Numbered from the stretch's first letter, positions 41,672 to 50,983 are shown. The stretch: DNA of 64,000 nucleotides from Mycolicibacterium goodii (GCF_022370755.2 NZ_CP092364.2:620001-684000); one strand, 5' to 3'. The notes: generated by a model from the sequence alone, not told the origin. Numbers and translations are program-made.

Positions 41672-43300
41672 GTGGACAGCACGATGCAGCAATGGCCGTT
41701 GACGATCACCGCGATCCTGCGCCACGCGTGCGGTGTCAACGGGGACCGGACAGTCACCACCGCCACCGGCCAGGGCAGCTGTCGCAGCACCACCTACCGC
41801 GAGCTCGGGGAGCAAGCTGCCCAGCTGGCGCACCTGCTGCGCGAGGTCGGCATCGAAGGAGACGAGCGCGTCGGCACCTTCATGTGGAACAACACCGAGC
41901 ACCTCGCCGCCTACCTCGCGATCCCCGCCATGGGGGCGGTGCTGCACACGCTCAACCTCCGGCTGTCGCCCGAACAGATCGGCTTCATCGCCGGGGAGGC
42001 GCAGGACCGCGTGATCATCGCCGACGCGTCGCTGATCCCACTGCTGGCCCCGGTGCTGCCGCTGGTCGACACCGTGCACACGGTGATCGTGGCCGGCGAC
42101 GGCGACCTGGAGCCGCTGCGCGGACCGAATCGCACGGTGCTGCGCTACCACGAGGCGCTGGCCGGACGGCCCACACAGTTCGACTGGCCGGACATCGACG
42201 AGAACTCCGCCGCGGCAATGTGTTACACCAGCGGCACCACCGGCAACCCGAAAGGTGTTGTCTACAGCCACCGGTCGAGCTACCTGCACTCGCTGAACAC
42301 CTGCACGGCCAACGCGCTCGACGTCAGCTGCGGTGACGTGGTCCTGCCGATCGTGCCGATGTTCCACGCCAACGCGTGGGGCCTGCCGTACGCCGCGCTC
42401 ATGGCCGGCGCCGGGCTGGTGATGCCGGACCGCTTCCTCGACGGCGCGTCGCTCGTCGGGCTCATCGAATCGCAGCGGCCGACGCTTGCCGGCGCCGTGC
42501 CCACGATCTGGAACGACGTGCTCAACTGCCTGGAAAAGGCTCCCGGACACGATATCTCGTCGCTGCGCCTGGTGGCCTGCGGCGGGTCGGCCGTGCCGTT
42601 GTCGCTGATGCAGGCGTTCCAGGAACGCCACAACGTCTACATCCAGCAGGCCTGGGGGATGACCGAGACGTCCCCGGTGGCCACGGTCGCCAAACCCCTG
42701 CCCGGCGTCTCCGACGAACAACACTGGTCGATGCGCGCCACGCAGGGCAGGCCCATGTGCGGCGTCGAGGTACGCATCGTCGACGACGCGGGAAACCCGC
42801 TGCCCAACGACGGCAAGGCGGTCGGCGAACTCGAGGTGCGCGGACCGTGGATCACCGGCGGCTACCACCTGGGCCGCGACGCCGAGAAGTTCGACTCCGG
42901 ATGGCTGCGCACGGGTGACGTCGGGGTCATCGACGACCTCGGCTACGTGACGCTGACCGACCGGGCCAAAGACGTCATCAAGTCGGGCGGCGAGTGGATC
43001 TCATCGGTCGAACTCGAGAACCACCTCATCGGCCACCCCGCGGTGCTGGAGGCTGCCGTCGTCGGCGTTCCCGACGAGCGGTGGCAGGAGCGTCCTCTGG
43101 CGGTGGTGGTGTTGCAGGAGGGCGCCTCCGCCGATCCCGAGGAGCTCCGCGAGTTCCTCGCCGACAAGGTCGTGCGGTGGTGGCTGCCCGAGCGCTGGGC
43201 CTTCGTCGACCAGGTACCGCGCACCAGCGTCGGGAAGTACGACAAGAAGACCATCCGGGCCCGCCATGCCGATGGCGCCTACGAGGTCATCACGCTCTAG
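41672..43300 (+). CDS. fadD14: fatty-acid-CoA ligase FadD14
   Basis: The 542-residue enzyme starts VDSTMQQWPLTITAILRHA; ATG 41684 is an alternative. It has CYTSGTTGNPKGVVYSH, WGMTETSP, GWLRTGDVG, DRAKDVIKSGGEWIS and the terminal VGKYDKKTIR lysine region, all typical of medium/long-chain acyl-CoA ligases. Size and synteny (beta-propeller left, DapB-like gene right) match M. tuberculosis FadD14 (Rv1058, 543 residues). It activates a carboxylic acid to its CoA thioester; the exact chain is unknown. Confidence 0.9.
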   Translation: MDSTMQQWPLTITAILRHACGVNGDRTVTTATGQGSCRSTTYRELGEQAAQLAHLLREVGIEGDERVGTFMWNNTEHLAAYLAIPAMGAVLHTLNLRLSPEQIGFIAGEAQDRVIIADASLIPLLAPVLPLVDTVHTVIVAGDGDLEPLRGPNRTVLRYHEALAGRPTQFDWPDIDENSAAAMCYTSGTTGNPKGVVYSHRSSYLHSLNTCTANALDVSCGDVVLPIVPMFHANAWGLPYAALMAGAGLVMPDRFLDGASLVGLIESQRPTLAGAVPTIWNDVLNCLEKAPGHDISSLRLVACGGSAVPLSLMQAFQERHNVYIQQAWGMTETSPVATVAKPLPGVSDEQHWSMRATQGRPMCGVEVRIVDDAGNPLPNDGKAVGELEVRGPWITGGYHLGRDAEKFDSGWLRTGDVGVIDDLGYVTLTDRAKDVIKSGGEWISSVELENHLIGHPAVLEAAVVGVPDERWQERPLAVVVLQEGASADPEELREFLADKVVRWWLPERWAFVDQVPRTSVGKYDKKTIRARHADGAYEVITL

Positions 43301-43373
43301 CGCGAACACGGGCACAGCGTCTGCGGTCGGTCCTGGCCTGCGGCGTTTTGTGGTCTCGCGCGCCGCCAGATGG

Positions 43374-43387
43374 TAGAACCTGTTCTA
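43374..43387. promoter_or_regulatory. KstR-type operator
   Basis: TAGAAC-CT-GTTCTA exactly matches the KstR consensus TnnAACnnGTTnnA and closely resembles the canonical half-site TAGAAC. It lies 21 bases before the start codon at 43408. KstR represses cholesterol-catabolism genes in mycobacteria. Confidence 0.75.
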
Positions 43388-43407
43388 GTTCTGCAGAGAG
43401 GCGCGCG

Positions 43408-44457
43408 ATGGCGTTACGAGTGGTGCAATGGGCGACCGGTGGCGTCGGAGTGGCAGCCATCAAGGGTGTGCTCGGACACCCCGACCTCGAACTCGTCGGC
43501 TGCTGGGTGCACTCGGAGAGCAAGGCGGGCCGCGACGTCGGCGAGATCGTCGGCACCGAACCGCTCGGGGTGCGCACGACCCGCGACATCGACGCCGTCC
43601 TGGCGCTGAACGCCGATGCGGTGATCTACGCGCCCCTGCTGCCCGATCCCGACGAGGTCGCCGCGTTGCTGCGGTCGGGCAAGAACGTCGTCACCCCGGT
43701 CGGGTGGGTGTACCCGAGCGCCAAGCAGGCCGCACCGCTGCGGGAGGCCGCGTTGGCCGGAAATGCGACGCTGCACGGCACCGGCATCGCCCCCGGCGGG
43801 ATCAGCGAGAAGTTCCCGCTGCTGTTCTCGGTCATGTCGACGGATGTGACGTTCGTTCGGGCCGAGGAGTTCTCCGATCTGCGCACCTACGACGCGCCCG
43901 ACGTCCTGCGCCATGTCATGGGTTTCGGCGAGGTCCCCGAAAAAGCACTGAGCGGCCCCATGCAGAAGCTCCTCGACGGCGGGTTCATCCAGGCTGTGAA
44001 GATGTGCGTCGACGAGTTCGGTTTCGCCGCCGACCCGAAAATCCGTTCGCGCCAGGAGATCGCGGTCGCAACCGCACCGATCGACTCGCCGCTCGGCCCG
44101 ATCCGGCCCGGGCAGGTCGCGGGCCGCACATTCCACTGGGAGGCGCTCACCGGCGAGCAGGTGGTGGTCCGGGTGACCGTCAACTGGCTGATGGGGGAGG
44201 AAAACCTCGACCCGCCATGGACGTTCGGTCCAGGTGGGCAGCGCTACGAGATGGAGGTCCGCGGCAACCCCGACTTCTCCGTGACCATCAAGGGATTCCA
44301 AGGGGAAGTCGGCGGATCCGGGCCAGAACCCGGTGTCGTGGCCACCGCGGCGCACTGCGTGAACTCCATCCCGGCGGTGTGCGCCGCAGAACCGGGGATC
44401 GCCACGTACCTGGACCTGCCGCTGTTCAGCGCGAAGGCCGCCCGGCACCTGCGCTAG
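43408..44457 (+). CDS. DapB-like NAD(P)-dependent oxidoreductase (Rv1059-like)
   Basis: The 349-residue protein has an N-terminal Rossmann domain (VVQWATGGVGVAAIKGVLGHPDLELVG) similar to dihydrodipicolinate reductase and 2,4-diaminopentanoate dehydrogenase, and a C-terminal alpha/beta domain with GTGIAPGGISEKFPLLF. It matches M. tuberculosis Rv1059 by position and length. A consensus KstR box covers its promoter, so it likely belongs to the steroid-responsive regulon, although its reaction is not known. AGAGAGGC precedes the ATG. Confidence 0.85.
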   Translation: MALRVVQWATGGVGVAAIKGVLGHPDLELVGCWVHSESKAGRDVGEIVGTEPLGVRTTRDIDAVLALNADAVIYAPLLPDPDEVAALLRSGKNVVTPVGWVYPSAKQAAPLREAALAGNATLHGTGIAPGGISEKFPLLFSVMSTDVTFVRAEEFSDLRTYDAPDVLRHVMGFGEVPEKALSGPMQKLLDGGFIQAVKMCVDEFGFAADPKIRSRQEIAVATAPIDSPLGPIRPGQVAGRTFHWEALTGEQVVVRVTVNWLMGEENLDPPWTFGPGGQRYEMEVRGNPDFSVTIKGFQGEVGGSGPEPGVVATAAHCVNSIPAVCAAEPGIATYLDLPLFSAKAARHLR

Positions 44458-45497
44458 GGCCGCACCAGGATCCGGATCGGATTGCCTTCCTGGCGTTCGA
44501 GTTTGTCGATGCCGAGCGCGATGTCCTCCAGCGGCACGATCTCGCTGACCGACCGCGACAGATCCAGCCGGCCCAACGAGACGAGCGTCGCCAGCGTCGC
44601 GATGTCGACGTTCTGGTAGCCCAGATGACCCAGCACCTGCTTCTGGGTCAACCCGAACATCGACGTCGGCCCCACCGTCGGCGCCTCGGCGCTCATCCCG
44701 ACCGCGACCAGGCGCCCGCCGATCGTGAGCCGGTCCAGCGCCTGCTCGAACGTCGACGCCAGACCCACCGCGTCGAACGCCACATCCAGGCCGCGTCCGC
44801 CCGTGACCTCCGCGATCTTGTCGGCGAGGTGCTCGTCGCGCGCGTCGAACGCGTAATCGGCACCCACGGCGAGCGCCCGCTCGAGCACCTCGGGCTTGAT
44901 GTCGACCGCGATCACCGGCACGGCCCCGACCAGACGCGACAACTGCACGATGTGGGTGCCGACGCCACCCACGCCCCACACGCCGACGGACTCGCCGATA
45001 CCGACCTTGCCGGTGCGTACGACCGCGCCGTACGGCGTCGACACCGCGTCGGCGAGGATCGCGGCCTGCTCCAGCGGCACGTTGTCGGGAACCCGGGTGA
45101 GACCCACGGCCTGCGCGACGGTGTACTCGGACCACGCGCCGTCGTACGCGAACGCCATCAGCTGGATACGCAGACAGTTGCCGATGTCACCGCGGCGGCA
45201 GTTGGCACAGCTCATGCACGGCCTGCCGGCCGCCACGATCACGCGGTCACCCTCGGTCCATCCGGTGACCTCCGGCCCAAGCTTCGCGATGACGCCCGAG
45301 GCCTCGTGCCCCTGCGTCACCACGGGCACCTGTGCCGGGAACGTGCCGTTGATCAAGCTCAGATCCGAATGGCAGATGCCGCAGAACGCGACCTTGACCA
45401 GCACCTCGCCGGGACCGGGTTCGGGGATCGGAACATCCTCCACGACAACCTGTTTGGTCTCGGCATAGAAGCGTTGGGCACGCATGGTGGCGGTCAT
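44454..45497 (-). CDS. zinc-dependent alcohol dehydrogenase
   Basis: The 347-residue MDR enzyme has catalytic-zinc motif CGICHSDLSLINGTFPAQVPVVTQGHEASG, structural-zinc cysteines CMSCANCRRGDIGNC, and a cofactor motif GVWGVGGVG followed by VIAVDIKPE, whose aspartate favours NAD(H). It oxidises alcohols or reduces aldehydes; substrate unknown. AAGGG lies six bases before ATG 45497. Its stop overlaps the convergent oxidoreductase stop by four bases. It is divergent from the patatin gene. Confidence 0.92.
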   Translation of the reverse strand: MTATMRAQRFYAETKQVVVEDVPIPEPGPGEVLVKVAFCGICHSDLSLINGTFPAQVPVVTQGHEASGVIAKLGPEVTGWTEGDRVIVAAGRPCMSCANCRRGDIGNCLRIQLMAFAYDGAWSEYTVAQAVGLTRVPDNVPLEQAAILADAVSTPYGAVVRTGKVGIGESVGVWGVGGVGTHIVQLSRLVGAVPVIAVDIKPEVLERALAVGADYAFDARDEHLADKIAEVTGGRGLDVAFDAVGLASTFEQALDRLTIGGRLVAVGMSAEAPTVGPTSMFGLTQKQVLGHLGYQNVDIATLATLVSLGRLDLSRSVSEIVPLEDIALGIDKLERQEGNPIRILVRP

Positions 45498-45573
45498 GGG
45501 CATCCCTTCGTCGGGCGCGCAGCACACTCGCGCAGGCTCGGAACCGAGGGTAGTCCTGGCACACTGGATCAAC

Positions 45574-46443
45574 GTGGAAGCGAAACGTGCGCTCGTACTC
45601 GCCGGCGGCGGGATCGCGGGAATCGCCTGGGAGACCGGAATTCTGCGCGGCATCGCCGACGAATCGCCGGACACGGCCGAGGCCCTGCTCACCAGTGACG
45701 TCCTCGTGGGCACCTCGGCGGGCTCCACGGTGGCCGCACAGTTGAGCAGCGGGCTGAGCCTGGACGAGTTGTACGAGCGCCAGGTGGCCGGAACCTCTGC
45801 CGAGCTCGACCCGGGTGTCAGCATCGGATCGATCAGTGAACTGTTCGTCGACGCGATGCTCACCGCCGGTGCCACCAAGGCGCAAAAACTGCAGCGCATC
45901 GGGCAGATCGCGGCCGAGACCCCGACCGTGCCCGAGGCCGTGCGCCGCGAGGTGATCGCCGCGCGCCTGCCGTCGCACGACTGGCCGGACCGAACCCTGC
46001 GGATCGCGGCGATCGACATCGCCACCGGTGAACTCGTCGAGTTCGACGGTGACTCCGGTGTCGATCTCGTCGACGCGGTCGCCGCCAGCTGCGCCGTTCC
46101 GGGGGCGTGGCCGCCGGTGACGATCGGCTCCCGGCGCTACATCGACGGCGGCGTGAGCAGCACCATCAACCTGGAGCTCGCCGCGGACTGCCAGAGCGCC
46201 GTGGTGCTGGTGCCGTCGGGACAGTCCGTCCCGTCGCCGTTCGGCCACGGCGGAATCGCCGAGGAGATCTCGGAATTCGCCGGTGCCGCGCTGGGCATCT
46301 TCGCCGACGACGAGTCGCTCGGTGCCTTCGGCATCAATCCGCTCGATCCGGCGTGCCGTGTGCCGTCGGCGCGGGCCGGACGCGCCCAGGGGCGTCGCGA
46401 GGCCCGCGCGATCGCCGAGTTCCTCGCAGAACTCGCGCCCTGA
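45574..46443 (+). CDS. patatin-like phospholipase (Rv1062-like)
   Basis: The 289-residue protein from GTG 45574 has the patatin signature: oxyanion loop LVLAGGGIAGIAWETG, nucleophile VGTSAGST and the acid in DGGVSS. It is a Ser-Asp dyad lipid acyl hydrolase. M. tuberculosis Rv1062 has the same place and size. No signal peptide is seen. Its stop codon (46441-46443) directly abuts the stop of the convergent second patatin, so there is no room for a terminator. Confidence 0.9.
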   Translation: MEAKRALVLAGGGIAGIAWETGILRGIADESPDTAEALLTSDVLVGTSAGSTVAAQLSSGLSLDELYERQVAGTSAELDPGVSIGSISELFVDAMLTAGATKAQKLQRIGQIAAETPTVPEAVRREVIAARLPSHDWPDRTLRIAAIDIATGELVEFDGDSGVDLVDAVAASCAVPGAWPPVTIGSRRYIDGGVSSTINLELAADCQSAVVLVPSGQSVPSPFGHGGIAEEISEFAGAALGIFADDESLGAFGINPLDPACRVPSARAGRAQGRREARAIAEFLAELAP

Positions 46444-47424
46444 TCAGCTGTCGAGTGCCTGGGCGGCCAGCTGTTGGCCCGTGGCGATCACCTCGGCCGC
46501 GCGGTTGAACTCCAGGCTGCGGCACACCGTGCGGGGCACCTCGATGAGCAGATCCGGCGGATACGCCGCGAGGGTGTGCCGCGCGAGCGCGGCCTGCGCG
46601 ATGTCGATCGTGCGGTACATGACCTCGAAGCTGCCGAGCCGTGGAACGCCCGCGGGCTCGACCGGTGGGTCCGCTTGGGAGGTGTCCTCGTCGGAATCGG
46701 TGATCGACGCCCCGAACCTGCTGAGCACGGCGCGCGCGGTCGGGCGGTCGAGCACGCTGCGCACCGCGGCGGTGTCGAGCACCGCCGACGTGCTGCGCAG
46801 CATCCGGTTCAGCCACTCGGTGCTGGGCTTGGTCCCGATCTCGGTTCCGGTGTCAGCCTCGGAGGCGGCTTCTGGCGGAGTCTCGCTGCCCGAGACGCTG
46901 ACCGCGATGGTCAGATCGGCGTTGACGGCCGCGATCGGCGCCATCGGCAGCGGGTCGAGGATGCCGCCGTCACCCAGCAGCCGGCCGTCGAGCACATGTG
47001 GCGCGATCACGCCGGGGATCGCGATCGACGCGCGGATGGCCGCGTCGACGCGGCCCCGCTGCAACCACACCGACTTTCCCGTGATCAGATCGGTCGCGAC
47101 CGCGGTGTAGGGGATGGGCAACTCCTGGATGGTGACGTCACCGAGGATGTCGCGCACGGCGTCGAGGATCTTCTCGGCGCGCAGGATGCCCGCAGCCGAC
47201 AGCGACGGATCCAGCAGCCGCAGCACCGCGCGCTGCGTCAGTGTGCAGGCCCATTCGGCGAACTCGTCGAGCTTGCCTGCCGCGTACAACCCGCCGACCA
47301 GTGCGCCCATCGACGATCCGGAGATCCCGACGATCTCGTAGCCACGGGCCCGTAGCTCGTTGATCACCCCGATGTGGGCATAACCGCGGGCGCTGCCACT
47401 ACCGAGAGCCAAGGCGACGCGCAT
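46444..47424 (-). CDS. patatin-like phospholipase, RssA type (Rv1063c-like)
   Basis: The 326-residue protein has glycine-rich oxyanion loop LALGSGSARGYAHIG, nucleophile GISGSSMGA and catalytic DGG in LLGDGGILDPLP. The extra C-terminal ~110 residues include an acidic insertion (ETPPEAASEADTGTEIG). It corresponds to Rv1063c. It is tail-to-tail with the other patatin and 14 bases upstream of the S15 hydrolase stop, in the same direction as that gene. Membrane phospholipid remodelling is the likely role, by family. Confidence 0.9.
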   Translation of the reverse strand: MRVALALGSGSARGYAHIGVINELRARGYEIVGISGSSMGALVGGLYAAGKLDEFAEWACTLTQRAVLRLLDPSLSAAGILRAEKILDAVRDILGDVTIQELPIPYTAVATDLITGKSVWLQRGRVDAAIRASIAIPGVIAPHVLDGRLLGDGGILDPLPMAPIAAVNADLTIAVSVSGSETPPEAASEADTGTEIGTKPSTEWLNRMLRSTSAVLDTAAVRSVLDRPTARAVLSRFGASITDSDEDTSQADPPVEPAGVPRLGSFEVMYRTIDIAQAALARHTLAAYPPDLLIEVPRTVCRSLEFNRAAEVIATGQQLAAQALDS

Positions 47425-47438
47425 GCGTTCATTGTGCG

Positions 47439-49136
47439 TCAGGACGCGCCGATCACCGGGACCAGCAGCCGGGCCCGGCGCTCCGCACCCCAGTGCAATG
47501 TGCAGGTGCCGCGCGACCGCTGCTCGTACGCGGCGGGGAACTGGCCCGTGAGCGGGTTGCGCGGCCACAGCCAGCGGCCTGCCACCACCAACCGCAGCTG
47601 TTCCCCCGCGCGGAACAACGTCGACGACGGTCCGAGCGGAATGTCCACCGGCACAACCTCAAGCGGCCGCAGCGGCCGGTTCTCGGTGTATGCGGGAACC
47701 GGCTCGAAGGGCCGGGATCTCGACTCGTCGAGAGCCCGCATCGATGCGCGCAGCCAACCCGTGGTGACCCGGTCACGGCCGAAACCGTAGGAGCCCTCGA
47801 ACGGGACGTAGCGGTTGCCGTCCCACTTCTCGACACCGACGAACAGGTCCACGTCGGCGGCGTCGGCGCCGATGTAGAGGCGAAGCGCCATCGGGCCGCT
47901 GAGCTCGGTGTCCTCGGGCACGGTCCACCCGAAACGTGCTGCGGCTCTTCGGGTGTCGAAGGAGATCGATGAGTCGTCGGTAGCAGGTGTCGCGCGCAGT
48001 CCGGCGTCGTGCAGGTACAGCGGAGTCCAGCGTGTCGACACCAGCGGCCACTCGGGCTCGTCGCGCACCGCGACGACGCGGTCGCGGCTCTCCCGCACCT
48101 CCAGGCGCACGCGGGGGAGACCCTGCTGGGTTCCGCCGCGCAGGTGCCGGTCGAGGAACGCCAGTTGGGTCTGCAATGCGTCATCGGAATAGAACGTCGC
48201 CCACTTACCGCCTCTGTGGGTGTAGAGGTGGCGCTCGGTTGACCCGATCTGTTCGAAGGCTCGGATGGACCCGCGGCTGTGCAGGTTGTTGTCGGAGAAG
48301 CTCCCGCAGATCAGGGCGGGCACGTCGATGCGGTCGAGGGCGGGCACCAGCGCGCGCCACCAGTCGTCGTAGTGGCTGCGCGACGAATTCTCCTTGCCGA
48401 GATCGTATTTCAGTCTGGTTTCCCTGAGGCTGCGGCTCCACATCTTGATGAATCCGGTCTCCTGGATCCCGCCCGGGTGCAACAGATCGCGGTAGGGGTC
48501 CGTCATGCCTTCCCACGGGACGATCGCGCGCAGATGCGGTGGGCGCAGCGCCGCGGACTTCCACTGGGAGATCGCCAGGTAAGACACGCCGATCATGGCG
48601 ACCGCGCCCGTGCTCCACGGTTGCGCGGCCGCCCACTCGACGAGGTCGTAGACGTCCTCGCCCTCCTGATCCGACAGTGGCGACCCGACTCCGCCCGATT
48701 TCCCCGCACCGCGCAGATCGCAGTTCACCACGGCGAAGCCCTGTGTGGTCCACCAGGCCGGGTCCGGGGCCTCCCACGTGGTCAACGAGGAGAACCGCAC
48801 GCGGGCGGGTTGGCGCAGCACGCGGTACTGGAACGGCAGCGCATAACCGTCACCGCGCTTCTTGCGCACCGGCACCTTGTCCTTGCCGTAGGGGTGTGCA
48901 CACAGCAGCACGGGCACCGGCGTTGTGTTCGCGGGCAGATGCACGTTGACGCGCAGCACGGTGCCGTCGCGCGTCGGCACCGCCACGTCGCGCTGCACGG
49001 ACACGGTTCCGGCGACGGGTTCGTAGACCTCGACCGGGGCGCGGACGAAGCCGCGCAGCCGGGACAGCGCATAGCGCGCCGCGCCAGGTCGCCGCCAGGG
49101 GCGGTCCAGCGCCGCGGCGTCCGGATTGGTGGGCAT
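47439..49136 (-). CDS. CocE/NonD (S15) family hydrolase
   Basis: The 565-residue protein has an alpha/beta-hydrolase domain (AVPTRDGTVLRVNVHLP; GFAVVNCDLRGAGKSGG; nucleophile IGVSYLAISQW) and a C-terminal jelly-roll (X-Pro dipeptidyl-peptidase C-terminal domain, from ~residue 370, ending near RLVVAGRWLWPRNP). Members cleave X-Pro peptides, cocaine-like esters or acyl side chains. It diverges from a TetR gene across a 79-base region with a dyad, so it is probably inducible. TGGAGGAGAC precedes the ATG. Confidence 0.9.
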   Translation of the reverse strand: MPTNPDAAALDRPWRRPGAARYALSRLRGFVRAPVEVYEPVAGTVSVQRDVAVPTRDGTVLRVNVHLPANTTPVPVLLCAHPYGKDKVPVRKKRGDGYALPFQYRVLRQPARVRFSSLTTWEAPDPAWWTTQGFAVVNCDLRGAGKSGGVGSPLSDQEGEDVYDLVEWAAAQPWSTGAVAMIGVSYLAISQWKSAALRPPHLRAIVPWEGMTDPYRDLLHPGGIQETGFIKMWSRSLRETRLKYDLGKENSSRSHYDDWWRALVPALDRIDVPALICGSFSDNNLHSRGSIRAFEQIGSTERHLYTHRGGKWATFYSDDALQTQLAFLDRHLRGGTQQGLPRVRLEVRESRDRVVAVRDEPEWPLVSTRWTPLYLHDAGLRATPATDDSSISFDTRRAAARFGWTVPEDTELSGPMALRLYIGADAADVDLFVGVEKWDGNRYVPFEGSYGFGRDRVTTGWLRASMRALDESRSRPFEPVPAYTENRPLRPLEVVPVDIPLGPSSTLFRAGEQLRLVVAGRWLWPRNPLTGQFPAAYEQRSRGTCTLHWGAERRARLLVPVIGAS

Positions 49137-49180
49137 GTCTCCTCCAGAATTTTCACGATCCGTTGAAACTCACGCTACGA

Positions 49181-49194
49181 TGAAACTAGTCTCA
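49181..49194. promoter_or_regulatory. near-palindromic operator between S15 hydrolase and TetR genes
   Basis: TGAAACT-AGTCTCA is a 14-base dyad with one mismatched pair; another TTGAAACT half-site occurs at 49163-49170. Placed in the divergent promoter, it is the likely TetR site. Confidence 0.5.
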
Positions 49195-49215
49195 ACGCAA
49201 GGAGAAATTCACGCC

Positions 49216-49860
49216 ATGGTGAAACGTTCTGCGCGCACCACACCGGGCCCCCGCGACGACCGCGGCGTCCTGGCCGCACGCATCCTCGCCGCCGCACGCG
49301 AGACGTTCGCCGAGAGCGGTTGGGCCGGCACCACGATCCGCGCCGTCGCACGCGCCGCGGACGTCGACCCTGCGCTGGTCTACCACTACTACGGCTCGAA
49401 AGAAGGCCTGCTCGACGCCGCGACCGACCCGCCCCAGCGCTGGCTCGACGGCGTGGCCGCGACGTGGCAGGCCGAGGCCGCCGACACCGGCCGGGCCGTG
49501 CTGCGGCTACTGCTCGACAGCTGGGCGGACGAGGAGGTGGGCCCGGTGCTGCGCGCGATCCTGCAGACCGCCGCGCACGAGGCGACCACCCGCGAGAAAC
49601 TGCGGATGGTCGTCGAACGGAGCCTGCTCGGAGTGTTCGCGGCGATGGGCGACGACGAACACGAACGCCTCACGCGGGCGGGGCTGGTCGCGTCGCAGAC
49701 CATCGGGTTCGCGCTCATGCGGTACGTGTGGCGCATCGAACCCGTCGCGTCGATGACGGAGGACGAGGTCCTCGACGCCATCGCCCCGACGTTGCAGCGC
49801 TACATCGACGGCGACATCGGACCCGCGGGACGGGTTTTGACGCAGCGTGATTCGAACTAG
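49216..49860 (+). CDS. TetR family regulator
   Basis: The 214-residue protein has an HTH of AARILAAARETFAESGWAGTTIRAVARAADVDPALVYHYYGSKEGLL and a C-terminal ligand domain with LVASQTIGFALMRYVWRIEPVASMTEDE. AAGGAG lies upstream of the ATG. It is divergent from the S15 hydrolase and probably regulates it. Its TAG stop shares a CTAG with the stop of lpqV on the other strand. Confidence 0.92.
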   Translation: MVKRSARTTPGPRDDRGVLAARILAAARETFAESGWAGTTIRAVARAADVDPALVYHYYGSKEGLLDAATDPPQRWLDGVAATWQAEAADTGRAVLRLLLDSWADEEVGPVLRAILQTAAHEATTREKLRMVVERSLLGVFAAMGDDEHERLTRAGLVASQTIGFALMRYVWRIEPVASMTEDEVLDAIAPTLQRYIDGDIGPAGRVLTQRDSN

Positions 49861-50327
49861 CCGCACAGATCGTCGGCCGCGGCCTGCACCGCCACGATGA
49901 CCGCGGCCTGACGGGCCGGTTCGAGTTCGGCCCACGTCGTGTCGTAGGTGCCGGGACCGGGCGCGGCGTCGGGCGCCTGAAGGCTCGCGAGATAGGGCTC
50001 GATCTGAGCCTTCGGGTCGCCACCCTTCTCGTCCATCCACACCTTGGCGGCGTGACAGGCCTGGAAGTACTCCTCCTCGGTGGACTGCGCGGGGGCGCCG
50101 ACCGCGGTCGTGACCCCGCCAGGGGACACCGCCACCTCGCCCGGTGCGGCCGTCGGCGTGGGGGTCTCCGAGCTCGTCGCGGAAGTCGGGCCAGGAGAGG
50201 ACGGCTCGGCCGGCGGGCCGCCCTCCTGGGTATCTGAGCCACATGCCGTCAGCAGGCTCAGTCCGGCGGCCACCACCACCGCAGCGACTCTTGCGGCTCT
50301 GGTCGAGGGCCAGGGGTAACTGCGCAT
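49857..50327 (-). CDS. lpqV: lipoprotein LpqV
   Basis: The 156-residue protein has a lipoprotein signal with lipobox LLTAC (Cys29), a Pro/Ser/Thr-rich linker and a conserved domain with STEEEYFQACHAAKVWMDEKGG...IEPYLASLQA and ARQAAVIVAVQAAADDLC; two cysteines could form a disulfide. It matches M. tuberculosis LpqV (Rv1064c), also next to cysteine dioxygenase and rhodanese genes. It should be anchored to the outer face of the plasma membrane. Function unknown. Confidence 0.9.
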   Translation of the reverse strand: MRSYPWPSTRAARVAAVVVAAGLSLLTACGSDTQEGGPPAEPSSPGPTSATSSETPTPTAAPGEVAVSPGGVTTAVGAPAQSTEEEYFQACHAAKVWMDEKGGDPKAQIEPYLASLQAPDAAPGPGTYDTTWAELEPARQAAVIVAVQAAADDLCG

Positions 50328-50448
50328 GCAGCCAATCTATGCAACACTGGCGGCCGTGATGGTACGGACCCGGATACAGGAGTGTTGTCGCGCTCAGTAG
50401 AGCCGCGCACCCGTTTTCTGCCATTCACCCATCCCCGGAGTCCTCCCC

Positions 50449-50982
50449 ATGCTCACCACTGCTTCTTTCGGCGCATCCACGACCGTCCCCGCCGTCTCGG
50501 CGCCCACCCGGTTGCGGCTGCCTGACCTGCTCAACACCACCGACCGTGCGGCAGACGACGTGCTGTCGGGCCGCTACGACCGACTGCTGCGCGACCTGCC
50601 CTCCGACGAGCGCTGGTACACGCGGCTCGACGGCAACGACGAACTCGACGTGTGGCTCATCAGCTGGGTTCCCGATCGCTCGACCGAACTGCACGATCAC
50701 GGCGGTTCGCTCGGTGCCCTCACCGTGGTGTCCGGCGCGCTGACCGAATCCCGTTGGGACGGTAGGGTGCTGCGGCACCGGCGGCTGTCGGCGGGCAGCC
50801 AGGCCGCGTTCCCGCTGGGCTGGGTGCACGACGTCGTGCGTGCCCAGGGGCCTGTCGTCGGCCCGACACTGAGCGTGCACGCCTACTCGCCTCCGCTCAC
50901 CGCGATGTCGTACTACGAAGTGACGCAGCAGAACACGCTGCGCCGTAGTCGCACCGAACTGACCGACGCGCCGGAGGGCTGA
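50449..50982 (+). CDS. cysteine dioxygenase family protein (Rv1065-like)
   Basis: The 177-residue cupin has iron ligands His82 and His84 in ELHDHGGS and His127 in GWVHDV, as in type I thiol dioxygenases. These oxidise cysteine or mercaptopropionate to the sulfinate with O2. Position equals Rv1065. The stop is one base from the next gene, a rhodanese, so they are cotranscribed. Together they suggest thiol/sulfur catabolism in the cytoplasm; substrate choice is not resolved by the motif. Confidence 0.88.
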   Translation: MLTTASFGASTTVPAVSAPTRLRLPDLLNTTDRAADDVLSGRYDRLLRDLPSDERWYTRLDGNDELDVWLISWVPDRSTELHDHGGSLGALTVVSGALTESRWDGRVLRHRRLSAGSQAAFPLGWVHDVVRAQGPVVGPTLSVHAYSPPLTAMSYYEVTQQNTLRRSRTELTDAPEG

Positions 50983-50983
50983 C

